Source: Amycolatopsis alba DSM 44262 (GTDB lineage: Bacteria; Actinomycetota; Actinomycetes; Mycobacteriales; Pseudonocardiaceae). From it: a stretch of DNA of 64,000 nt. Below the pieces are notes generated by a model. It did no database searches, was not told where the DNA came from, and was given only the letters and a program-made list of their open reading frames with translations. Position numbers and translations under genes: made by a program. The stretch covers positions 8,827,605 through 8,891,604 of the forward strand of contig NZ_KB913032.1 of NCBI RefSeq assembly GCF_000384215.1, read 5' to 3'. Positions 14,931 to 23,874 of this stretch are shown here, piece after piece. Positions within the stretch are counted from its first letter, which is position 1. Each line of letters begins with the position of its first letter.

Positions 14931-15583
14931 CGGTGCGCGTGCTGGTGGCCGACGACCAGGATCTGGTGCGCACCGGCCTGTCGATGATCCTTGACGCGCA
15001 GCCCGGCATCGAGGTCGTCGGCCAGGCCGCCGACGGCCACGCCGCCGTCGAGCTGGCGCATCGGCTCCGCCCCGACGTGTGCCTGGTCGACATCCAGATG
15101 CCGGGGCTCGACGGCATCGAGGTGACCAAGCTCCTCGCCGGACGGGGTGTCCCGGATCCGATCGCAGTGGTCGTGATCACGACATTCGACCTCGATGAGT
15201 ACGTTCATGGTGCGCTCCGGGCCGGCGCCCGAGGCTTTCTGCTCAAGGACGCCGGGACGGAGCTGCTCGTCCAGGCCGTCCATGCCGCCGCCGTCGGCGA
15301 TGCCCTGATCGCGCCGAACATCACCCGGCGGCTGCTGGCCACGCTCGCCGGCCGGGAACCGTCGAGCCGGCGGACCCAACCGATCGAGCCGCTCACCGAA
15401 CGCGAAGAGGAGGTGCTGACGCTGGTCGCCCGCGGCCGCACGAACGCAGAGATCGCCGCCGAGCTGTACATCGGCTTGACGACCGCCAAGACTCACGTCG
15501 CCAGCCTGCTGACCAAAATCGGCGCCCGGAACAGGGTCGAGATCGCGATGTGGGCGTACGACACCGGCCGGGTGGGAGACTGA
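14927..15583 (+). CDS. NarL-family response regulator
   Basis: 218 residues. The receiver domain has the acidic pocket VADDQD, the phospho-acceptor Asp55 in CLVDIQMPG, and Lys in GFLLKDAG. The C-terminal LuxR-type HTH has LTEREEEVLTLVARGRTNAE, then IGLTTAKTHVASLLTKIGAR. The ATG overlaps the kinase stop by one ATGA, making it the cognate partner of the kinase at 13788. It is expected to bind promoters as a phosphorylated dimer; targets cannot be told from the sequence. Confidence 0.93.
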   Translation: MTVRVLVADDQDLVRTGLSMILDAQPGIEVVGQAADGHAAVELAHRLRPDVCLVDIQMPGLDGIEVTKLLAGRGVPDPIAVVVITTFDLDEYVHGALRAGARGFLLKDAGTELLVQAVHAAAVGDALIAPNITRRLLATLAGREPSSRRTQPIEPLTEREEEVLTLVARGRTNAEIAAELYIGLTTAKTHVASLLTKIGARNRVEIAMWAYDTGRVGD

Positions 15584-15795
15584 ACCGAACCTGCCTCGCA
15601 CAGACCGCGGCAGTCCACCTGTTCGTCAGGGCGCTGCGTCATAGCGGCCTGCGGGTCAACTACGAACGGGCTTGCCCTCCTGGCATGAAATCCGGTGTCC
15701 GGTCTTCGGGGGACAACTTCAGAGCGCCTCCAGCGCATGACATGTGAACCCAGTTGGCCGATCGCGCCGCGAGATCGATTACCGGGTCGACGTCC

Positions 15796-16386
15796 ATGAC
15801 ACATCACTATGCTCATCGGATGGAATTCACCGTCGACCAGCTTGTCGGCTACGGCGACCGAGACCTTGACGCCGACCTGGCCCGCTGGTTCCCGGACCGG
15901 CCGACGATCCGGATCACTGAGCCGATCCGGCCGATCGAGCCGTTCCTCGCCCGGCTACCGCAGGACGCCGCCGCGGCGCTCGCGGCGTTCGACCGCAGAG
16001 TCAGGTCAGGGACGCTGCCGTGGGTCGTCGACGTGACCGACGACTCCTACGGGTTCGACTTCGCCGGCAACGACTGCCAGATCCTCGACTCCGACTACGA
16101 GACAGCCCTCTCCGACGACGACGTGTGGTCCATCGCCTCCGACGGCGGCGGAAACCTCTACGTCGTGCTGACCAACGGCCGCGTCGCCGTCTGGTTCCAC
16201 GAGGAGGAGGTGATCGAGGCGAACACCCAGTTCGACAACCTCGATGTCTTCCTCTACTCGATCGTGCGCTACCAAGCCGTTCGGGCACAAGCACTGGATC
16301 GCGCCGCCGTCGAGGCCGACTTTCATGCCCTCGCCCAGCCCGGCGCACTGGAACCAGAAGTGGGTCTCCTCGCGTACCTGCGCTAG
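15796..16386 (+). CDS. SUKH (SMI1/KNR4)-like protein
   Basis: About 196 residues from ATG 15796; ATG 15820 (MEFTVDQLVGYGDRDLDAD) is an equally good start. The middle has VWSIASDGGGNLYVVLTNGR, then VAVWFHEEE and a C-terminal helix FDNLDVFLYSIVRYQAVRA. This arrangement, a glycine-rich strand-turn then a W/H-E segment, resembles the C-terminal part of the SUKH fold, many members of which are immunity proteins to polymorphic toxins. The N-terminal SUKH hallmark (W plus YxxFL) is weak, so the family call is tentative. No toxin gene is next to it. Confidence 0.5.
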   Translation: MTHHYAHRMEFTVDQLVGYGDRDLDADLARWFPDRPTIRITEPIRPIEPFLARLPQDAAAALAAFDRRVRSGTLPWVVDVTDDSYGFDFAGNDCQILDSDYETALSDDDVWSIASDGGGNLYVVLTNGRVAVWFHEEEVIEANTQFDNLDVFLYSIVRYQAVRAQALDRAAVEADFHALAQPGALEPEVGLLAYLR

Positions 16387-16670
16387 CGCTCGACGCCCTG
16401 GTTCGTGCACCAACGGCGCACTGCCGCACCACCGAGGCCTGGTAGGCGACGCCACCGCGATAGCGGACCATGCCACCGTTCCCGAGTACGGAGGATTGGG
16501 TGTGCTTTGCCGAATCCGGCGCACCTACGTCGCGGCCCGCCTGTGGCGTCGGCATCGCGGTGCGGATGGATCCGCGTGCTTCATGTGGCCGGATCGGCGT
16601 CTTCACGCCGCCATCGCCGATGCGTCGAGGTAGACGTAGCCCATGACGCGGACGCAGCGGCCGACAGCCG

Positions 16671-16874
16671 TTAAGTGCTCAAGCAGGCTCGCGGAGGACA
16701 AGTCTCGAATTCGGCTGCCTGCTCGACGATTTCGATCTCCCATGGGTCGGTCTCGTGATCAGGCCGATCGAGAGAGTAACCGTAGGGAAGGCCGTCGGCC
16801 GAGTACCGGTAACGCGGGTCGCCGACGTTGCGGACCAGTCCCAACGTCCGCTCTTGCCGATGTGCAAGCGGCAA
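16671..16874 (-). CDS. Possible small hypothetical protein, 67 residues
   Basis: Reads MPLAHRQERTLGLVRNVGD and then YRYSADGLPYGYSLDRPDHE. Tyr, Asp and Trp content looks like a real protein rather than a frame shadow. I see no strong ribosome-binding site, and it may be the tail of a decayed larger gene. Function unknown. Confidence 0.3.
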   Translation of the reverse strand: MPLAHRQERTLGLVRNVGDPRYRYSADGLPYGYSLDRPDHETDPWEIEIVEQAAEFETCPPRACLST

Positions 16875-16983
16875 ACCGTGGTCGATCGGAGCACGGCAAC
16901 CGGCCGACTCCGCGAATCTTGTCGGTGTCGTCTGCGAGGATGCCGATCTTGACTATTGGCCCGCACCGGAAGGAAATCCACCC

Positions 16984-17664
16984 GTGACCACTTATCTGCT
17001 TGTACCCGGCGCCTGGCACGGCGGCTGGTGGTACGACCCCGTAGTCCCCGCTCTCGAGGAGGCCGGGCACACCGTCATCGCGCTCACTCCCTTGGGCCTG
17101 GATCCGGACGCGAACCCGCCACAACAGGTGATCACCCTGGACGACCATGTGCACCAGGCCATCCAGGCACTGCGGGCAGTTCCGGCGGAGGTGGACGGCA
17201 AGCGCGATGCAGTCCTCGTCGGTCATAGCTACGGTGGAAGCATCATCAGCGGTGTCGCGGACGCCGAATGCGACCGAATCCGAGCACTGGTCTATCTGGA
17301 CGCTCTGATGCCCGAAAATGGGGATTCCAGCTGGTCGATGACCAACGACGAGGAACATGCCTGGTACGTCGACGGGTCGGCCCGTACCGGAGCTTTCGTT
17401 GACCCCTTGCCGTTTTTCGATAGGCGTGCACGCCCGCACCCGCTGGCCACACTGATGCAAGCCTCAAAACTCACGGGGGCATGGCGCCGCGTACCCATCA
17501 AGCACTATGTCGAAGCAACAGCGTGGCCTGGCGAATCACCGCTCGCGGCGGTGACGGCGAAAGCACGCGCCGACGAACAGGTCACTGTGCATGCATGGGA
17601 CACCACACACAACTTCATGCACAACGCTTCAGAGCTGGTCCTGAAGCTCATCATCGACCTCTAA
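16984..17664 (+). CDS. Alpha/beta hydrolase (EstC/salicylate-esterase-like)
   Basis: 226 residues from GTG 16984, preceded by AAGGA. It starts VTTYLLVPGAWHGGWWYDPV, the oxyanion segment typical of the small plant-esterase-like alpha/beta hydrolases. The nucleophile elbow is VGHSYGGSI, an acid lies in the VYLDALMPENG segment, and the catalytic His is in DTTHNFMH near the end. No signal peptide, so cytoplasmic. Substrate cannot be predicted. It stands alone in the accessory stretch. Confidence 0.85.
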   Translation: MTTYLLVPGAWHGGWWYDPVVPALEEAGHTVIALTPLGLDPDANPPQQVITLDDHVHQAIQALRAVPAEVDGKRDAVLVGHSYGGSIISGVADAECDRIRALVYLDALMPENGDSSWSMTNDEEHAWYVDGSARTGAFVDPLPFFDRRARPHPLATLMQASKLTGAWRRVPIKHYVEATAWPGESPLAAVTAKARADEQVTVHAWDTTHNFMHNASELVLKLIIDL

Positions 17665-17839
17665 CCGGGGACCCTCCGCGCAGGTACCGCGGCCCTCGGT
17701 GCACACCACATGCGGGATGCGGTCCCCGAGGGCTTGGTGAGGTCGGATAACCGGCCGGTCAGCTCACGGTCGGGTGTCCCGCCGACCAAGTGCCACCGAA
17801 CGTCCCCTTCTGTCGCTGAGCGAGCATGGCCGCGGCTGA

Positions 17840-18910
17840 ATGTGGTGGACCGGGTGCGTGATCGCGTGCTCGAATGTGTGCGTGATCAAGGGTTGGGCCG
17901 GCCGAGGTCGGTGGGCGAAGGCGGCATCAGGAGCGATCCGCGCTCGTCACCACGCGCACCTCACGGCGCCTGAGACAGGGGATCTGCTGGTCTCCGCATC
18001 AGTCGGCCCGGCAGGCGAGGTCGTGGGCCTGTGGGCAGCAGCGGATGACCTGCCGGATCTCACCTCGCGGACGACGAAACCAGGCGGCGCCACGTTTCCC
18101 GGCACCCGGACGTCGCGGCCCGTCGCGGCACGCGTGACCGTGCACGCGCCGGATATCGCAGTCACTGCACGGATCCCGGCGCTGTCGGCCACGTACGCCT
18201 CCGTGCAGCCTCTGCCGGACGGGCAGGTGCTTGTCGTCAGTCCCAGGTGCCGGTGGCGGCCGGAGGGGCCGGAACGCAACGCGACCGTGTACGACTTCAC
18301 CGGGGCGGTCCTGCTCGAAGGGACTCTCGGCGACGGCATCGGACACGTGCGGACCACCGGACGAGGCGAGATCTGGGTGGGCTACTTCGACGAAGGCGTC
18401 TACGGCAACTTCGGCTGGGGCGAAACAGAAAGCCCCCCGCCCTTGGGCGCGAGCGGGCTGACACGCTTCTCCGCCGCGATGACCTCGGAGTGGCACTTTC
18501 CGGCACACGGCGAGAACGACTGGAGCCCGATCGACGACTGCTATGCCCTCAATGTCGACGGGGACACGGTGTGGGCCTGCTATTACTCCGACTTCCCCAT
18601 AGTCCGAATCCACAACGACACGGTGACTGCCTGGCACAACGACGTTCGCGGCGCCAAGGCCATCGCGGCGGACGGCTCCCGCATTGCGTTGTACGGCGGT
18701 TACGGGTCCGATCGTAACCGGCTTGTCGCAGGTGTCCTGAGCGGCGATCGCCTCCACGTCACCGGCGAGTACCGGCTTGTTCAGCCCGGTGGAGAACCCT
18801 TGCCCGCGGGAGTCCAGGTTGTCGGCAGAGGGCCGGACCTGCACATTCTCGTCGGTGACGAGTGGTTGAGGCTCGGCCTCGAAGACATCCCTCTCGAAAG
18901 GTCGCGCTGA
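17840..18910 (+). CDS. Hypothetical protein, probable beta-propeller-like
   Basis: Up to 356 residues. The first 40 (WWTGCVIACSNVC...) do not look like a natural N-terminus, so the true start may be further in or the 5-prime end may be damaged. The rest has repeated strand-turn units: VRTTGRGEIWVGYFDEGVYG, DDCYALNVDGDTVWACYYSD and GEPLPAGVQVVGRGPDLHIL. These suggest a WD/NHL-type beta-propeller. I do not recognise a specific family and can assign no enzymatic role. Confidence 0.6.
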   Translation: MWWTGCVIACSNVCVIKGWAGRGRWAKAASGAIRARHHAHLTAPETGDLLVSASVGPAGEVVGLWAAADDLPDLTSRTTKPGGATFPGTRTSRPVAARVTVHAPDIAVTARIPALSATYASVQPLPDGQVLVVSPRCRWRPEGPERNATVYDFTGAVLLEGTLGDGIGHVRTTGRGEIWVGYFDEGVYGNFGWGETESPPPLGASGLTRFSAAMTSEWHFPAHGENDWSPIDDCYALNVDGDTVWACYYSDFPIVRIHNDTVTAWHNDVRGAKAIAADGSRIALYGGYGSDRNRLVAGVLSGDRLHVTGEYRLVQPGGEPLPAGVQVVGRGPDLHILVGDEWLRLGLEDIPLERSR

Positions 18911-19027
18911 CCAGCTTGCGAACAAGCCCGCCGCCGACCCGGCATCCGGCCGACCGTCCTCTCATGCCGACGTGCGGACGTGCTATGCCGGATGCGTCGT
19001 GCTCGGATCCGTGACAGGTTTGTCTCC

Positions 19028-19402
19028 GTGCCGGACGATCATCACGCAGCGACATCGAACAAGCCGAAGCCGGATGTTCGGATCGTGCAGCTGACTGGCC
19101 CCACGTTCGACTCCCTCGCCCGCGGCGATCTGGCCGGAGCGACGGCGACCAGCCCGGTACCGCTGTCGACCTACCTGGCCGGATCGGGCCGGCGTGGGCT
19201 GTGGCAGAGGCGCAGCAGGCAGCTCGCGGCGGATCCTGACTCTGCGGCCTGGGTCACCGGCATCATCTGGGATCAGCAGCACCTGGTGGCCGTCGGAACA
19301 GCCGGCTACCACGGGCCTCCCGACATGGCGGGGATGGTGGAGATCGACTACGCCGTCGACCCGGCACACCGGCGACGCGGCTACGCGCGGGCGGCCCTGT
19401 AG
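19028..19402 (+). pseudogene. GNAT acetyltransferase, C-terminally truncated
   Basis: 124 residues from GTG 19028. It contains the central GNAT strands (LVAVGTAGYHGPPDMAGMVE, IDYAVDPAHRRRGYARAAL), including the RRRGYA acetyl-CoA pyrophosphate loop. A stop follows straight after that loop. The remaining one third of the fold (helix 3 to strand 7) is missing, and the downstream sequence in other frames does not clearly restore it. Probably a broken gene in a region with several truncated genes. Confidence 0.65.
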
Positions 19403-19483
19403 CGAGGCCTCGAATCTCCGCTCATGCCGATGAGCGGACGTTGTCGCTGCTCCGTGATGGTTGAGGTCCCAGCGAGCCGGCTC

Positions 19484-20641
19484 TCAGCCCGCTTCAGCCG
19501 CGATACCGGTGGCCGGTGAACGCACGAACTCGGCAACCTGCTCGAGCGCGGCGGCGGCCTCCGGCAGAAACGACCAGAACAGGTGGAACACGTGCGTGCC
19601 CACCGGGTAGAGGTCGAACTGGACGTCGACGCCGTGCGCGGCGGCGTAGTCGACGAAACGGCGGGTCTCGTGCAGCACCGTGTCACTGGTTCCGGACTGC
19701 ACCAGCAGCGGCGGCAGACCGGACAGGTCGGCCTCGAAGACGTTCAGCAACGGATCGGTATGCGGGTGTTCGCCGACGTACAGCGAAAGCCACCGCGCCA
19801 CCGGTGTCCCGTCCGGCGGGTCCACGACGTTGACCGACGGGCACAGCAGCACCGCCCGCCCCGGCTGCGGCAAGCCTTCGCGGGCGAGCTTCACCATGAG
19901 CGACGCGGCCAGCCCGCCGCCGGCTGAGTCACCGCTGATGACCAGTTCGCTCGGGTCGGTGCCCTGATCGAGCAGCCACCGGTAGGCAAGGAAAGCGTCG
20001 TCCAGCGCGGCCGGGAACGGGTGCTCGGGCGCGAGCCGGTAGTCCGGCAGCACCACGGTGGCGCCGGTCGCCGCGGCCAGCGCGCCGGCGAGCGGCCGGT
20101 ATCCGAACGCGGAGCCGGAGATGAATCCACCGCCGTGCAGGTGCAGCAGACGTGGCGGGCCGGCCGCGCCCGCCGACACGACCAGTGCGGACACACCGCC
20201 GGCCTGCACCGGCCGGACCCGCGTACCGTCCGGCACCGGGAACTGGGCGTTGAGGGCCTCGTAGGCCTCCCGCATCTGCGGTAAGCCGGGTTTGCCGTCC
20301 TCGGCGACCCCGTCCCACAGCTGCGCGACACGGGCTGCCACCTCGCCGCCGGCCGAGCGAGTCAGGGCGACCGCATCGTCGAGATCGGCCAGGAGCGGCA
20401 CAGCGGTACCCAGCAGCGCCTCGCCGGCGAGCGTCAGCTCGACGCGGTGTGTCGAGCGCAGCAGAAGCGGACAGCCGATCAGCCGTTCCAGCGCCTGGAT
20501 CTGACGGCTGAGCGCCGGTTGCGAGACGTACAGGCGGGCCGCCGCCCGGCCGAAGTTGAGCTCCGTGGCGACGGCGACGAACGCACGCAGGTGTTTGAGC
20601 TCGATCGCGTCAGTGGCGGGTAGCGGCCTCAAACCAGGCAT
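19484..20641 (-). CDS. LysR-type HTH fused to HSL-family esterase
   Basis: 385 residues in one frame from ATG 20641. Residues about 13-75 are a LysR HTH: LKHLRAFVAVATELNFGRAA, then YVSQPALSRQIQALERLIG and LTLAGEALL. After a short linker (residues 76-125) comes a complete hormone-sensitive-lipase-type alpha/beta hydrolase: HLHGGGFISGS (oxyanion HGGG, about 168), DYRLAPEHPFPAALDD, nucleophile GDSAGGGLA (about 240), an acidic QSGTSDTVLHE and a late His in VGTHVFHLF. The usual LysR effector domain is absent. An enzyme domain may have replaced the sensor, or the protein is a chimera of two genes joined by deletion. It is divergent from the reductase frame at 20734. Confidence 0.85.
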   Translation of the reverse strand: MPGLRPLPATDAIELKHLRAFVAVATELNFGRAAARLYVSQPALSRQIQALERLIGCPLLLRSTHRVELTLAGEALLGTAVPLLADLDDAVALTRSAGGEVAARVAQLWDGVAEDGKPGLPQMREAYEALNAQFPVPDGTRVRPVQAGGVSALVVSAGAAGPPRLLHLHGGGFISGSAFGYRPLAGALAAATGATVVLPDYRLAPEHPFPAALDDAFLAYRWLLDQGTDPSELVISGDSAGGGLAASLMVKLAREGLPQPGRAVLLCPSVNVVDPPDGTPVARWLSLYVGEHPHTDPLLNVFEADLSGLPPLLVQSGTSDTVLHETRRFVDYAAAHGVDVQFDLYPVGTHVFHLFWSFLPEAAAALEQVAEFVRSPATGIAAEAG

Positions 20642-20733
20642 GCCGCCGAGTATCTGCCTTCGGCGGTGTCCGTGTCATACCGGCCACGCACGTCGGTGAT
20701 GCAAGATCGGCCTTTCCCGGACCCGCGGCCGAC

Positions 20734-21132
20734 GTGGCAAGCTTGGTCGTGGCTGGAGGAACTGGTCAAGGACGCGCGGAGCTGCACCTGCGTGGTGGTG
20801 TGGCCCAGGTGTACTGGCCCGCTCGGCTCATCCCCCCACCGCCGCTGCTGGTGTGGTTCACCGACGGCAGTTCGCCGGCCGCGACACGGGTCATCGTGGT
20901 CTCGGCCGGGCCGCGGGACTTCCCGGACGCGCGGGAGGTCCTGGAGTGGTCGGCGGCCCACGCCGCCGAGCTGGGCGCGGATCCGGCCCGGCTGCTCGTC
21001 GGAGGGGACGGCATCGGAGCCGTCCTCGCCGCGAAGGCCGCCCGCTATGCCCGAAAGCACGGGTGGCCGCCCGTGCTCGAGGTCGGGCGGCCCCCACCTG
21101 CACTCGAAACCTTGGAAACAAAGGACAATCAC
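20734..21132 (+). CDS. In-frame upstream frame, hydrolase-like fragment
   Basis: About 133 residues from GTG 20734, open straight into the reductase at 21133 with no stop. The sequence AELHLRGGVAQVYWPARLIP, LLVWFTDGSSPAATRVIVVS and LGADPARLLVGGDGIGAVLA looks like the core of a small alpha/beta hydrolase in which the nucleophile Ser is replaced (GGDGIGA). It may be a fused N-terminal domain of the reductase or a remnant. The ribosome-binding site in front of 21133 suggests separate translation. Confidence 0.4.
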
Positions 21133-22245
<1,113 letters not shown>

Positions 22246-22272
22246 GCTCTGTGCTCGCCGGGCACGTCGTGG

Positions 22273-23121
22273 TCAGTTCGACGCGATCTGGTGGCCGTCG
22301 GGGAAGTCGGTGGAGCGGGACAGCTTCTCCCACTCGTGCAGATCCTTGTCGACCGCCGCGCGGCCTGCCGTGGCCAGTCGCAGCGCGTCCGATCCCAGGA
22401 CCAGATGCACGGGCGGTTTCTCGGCTTCCAGGACCTTCAGGACGGCCTCGGCCGCTTTGGCCGGGTTGCCCAGCTGGTTGCCGCTGGCCGCTTGCCGGGC
22501 CGCGCGAATGGGTTCGAACAGCGTGTCGTAGTCCTGGATGGATCGTTGTGTGCGGACCATGGATCGGCCGGCCCAGTCGGTGCGGAACGAGCCCGGTTCA
22601 ATGATCGTCACGTGCACGCCGAAGTCCGCGACCTCCTTGGCAACGGTCTCCAGCATGCCCTCCACGGCATACTTGCTGCCGCAGTAGTAGGCCAGTCCGG
22701 GCACGGTCATCAACCCGCCCATGGAGCTGACCGCGAACACGTGTCCCGCACGACGTTTGCGCATGAACGGCAGTACCGCCTGCACCGTCGCGGCCACACC
22801 GAACACGTTGACGGCGAACTGCGCCCGCAGCTCGGACAGCGGTGATTCCTCGAACACTCCCTCGTGTCCGTATCCGGCGTTCGCGATGAGCACGTCGATC
22901 GGCCCGACCTGAGCCTCGATCTCCCCCACGACGGAGAACACCGCGTCGTCGTCGGTGACATCCAGCCGACGCGCGTGCGCACGTCCCGGCGCGAGCGCTT
23001 CGAACGCCGCGACGTCCTCCGCCCGGCGGGCCGTGCCGACGACGGTGTGCCCGGCGTCGAGCGCCCCTTGGGCGAATGCCCGGCCGAGACCGCTGCTGAC
23101 ACCGGTGATCAGGAAAAGCAT
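22273..23121 (-). CDS. Short-chain dehydrogenase/reductase
   Basis: 282 residues from ATG 23121. Classical SDR features are present: the dinucleotide loop TGVSSGLG near the N-terminus, LDVTDDDAV, NAGYG, the catalytic Ser in FAVSSMGG and YxxxK in YCGSKYAVEG. The C-terminal part (FRTDWAGRSM...) resembles oxidoreductases of the YbbO/SDR type, with a carbonyl substrate that cannot be predicted. The start is two bases after the TetR stop, so the two form an operon and the reductase is the likely target of that repressor. Confidence 0.9.
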   Translation of the reverse strand: MLFLITGVSSGLGRAFAQGALDAGHTVVGTARRAEDVAAFEALAPGRAHARRLDVTDDDAVFSVVGEIEAQVGPIDVLIANAGYGHEGVFEESPLSELRAQFAVNVFGVAATVQAVLPFMRKRRAGHVFAVSSMGGLMTVPGLAYYCGSKYAVEGMLETVAKEVADFGVHVTIIEPGSFRTDWAGRSMVRTQRSIQDYDTLFEPIRAARQAASGNQLGNPAKAAEAVLKVLEAEKPPVHLVLGSDALRLATAGRAAVDKDLHEWEKLSRSTDFPDGHQIASN

Positions 23122-23123
23122 GG

Positions 23124-23717
23124 CTACCCTCCAGGTAGGACGCGGCACCAGATCTCGACCATCGTCTCGGTCACGCGATCAAGGCCGCCGGGTTGTGTCG
23201 ACGCGTGGTAGAAGTTGCGTTCGGTCATCCAGCACAGGGCCTGGGCGAGCGCCGCCGCGCCGGTCGGGCCGTCCTCGTCGGGCAGGCCGGCCGCGACGAG
23301 GACACGAGTCATGGCCTCGGTGTTGTTGGCGATGGTGTCGCGCCACAGCTGGGCGATCTCGGGCACTTCGGGGCCGAACTCGACCGCCGCCCGCATCACG
23401 GGTCCGTGCTCACGCCAGGCGCGGGCCGTGTTCTCCACAGCCCGTCGCACGATGTCGTGCGCGGGCAGGCCGGGGTCAGCGGACCGATCGTCCATGTGCA
23501 ACCGGGCGACGGTGCGGGCGACCAGTGCGGCGAGAACCTCCTGTTTCGACCCGAAGTAGAAGTACAGCGAGCCGCGGGAGATGCCCGCTCCCTTGGCGAT
23601 CGACTCGACGGTCATCGGCTCGGTGTGTTCCCGTTCGAGCAGCATCTCGGCGGCGTCCAGGATCGCCTGTTCCCGTAGGTCGCCCTTGCTCGGGGTGTCC
23701 CGCCGTTTCGCTGCCAC
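23124..23717 (-). CDS. TetR-family repressor
   Basis: 197 residues from GTG 23717. The N-terminal HTH is complete: AILDAAEMLLEREHTEPMTV, ESIAKGAGISRGSLYFYFGS. The ligand domain is all-helical, with MRAAVEFGPEVPEIAQLWRD. It lies directly upstream of the SDR (two-base gap). A perfect palindrome at 23749-23761 in front of the gene is a good autoregulatory operator. The inducer is unknown. Confidence 0.92.
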   Translation of the reverse strand: MAAKRRDTPSKGDLREQAILDAAEMLLEREHTEPMTVESIAKGAGISRGSLYFYFGSKQEVLAALVARTVARLHMDDRSADPGLPAHDIVRRAVENTARAWREHGPVMRAAVEFGPEVPEIAQLWRDTIANNTEAMTRVLVAAGLPDEDGPTGAAALAQALCWMTERNFYHASTQPGGLDRVTETMVEIWCRVLPGG

Positions 23718-23748
23718 GACATCACTATGACACAGCGCAGAGGAAAAT

Positions 23749-23761
23749 CGACACAGTGTCG
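23749..23761. promoter_or_regulatory. Palindromic operator in TetR-SDR promoter
   Basis: cgacacagtgtcg, a perfect 6-1-6 palindrome, 31 bases upstream of the TetR start. A further half site gacac lies at about 23729-23733. Placement and symmetry fit the binding site of the TetR protein encoded just downstream; binding itself is inferred. Confidence 0.6.
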
Positions 23762-23803
23762 AAAATATTCTGCGTGACGTAGAAGACATCATTCCGAAAG
23801 GCC

Positions 23804-23846
23804 GAAGGGCGCTTTCCCCGCATGGCAAGCGGAGAAAGCGCCCTTC
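23804..23846. terminator. Long hairpin after the bimodular PKS gene
   Basis: Two 18-base arms (23804-23821 gaagggcgctttccccgc and 23829-23846) pair with one mismatch around a 7-base loop. It lies 28 bases past the PKS stop codon and before the TetR promoter in the same direction. There is no U-tract, as is common in actinomycete terminators. It would separate the PKS operon from the TetR-SDR unit. Confidence 0.65.
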
Positions 23847-23874
23847 ACGGCATCCGGTGCGGAGAAAGTCCCTT

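Noticed and set aside
17692..17733. GCCCTCGG/CCGAGGGC inverted pair after the alpha/beta hydrolase
   Set aside because: Eight-base arms with a 26-base loop; too weak to call a terminator in such GC-rich DNA.
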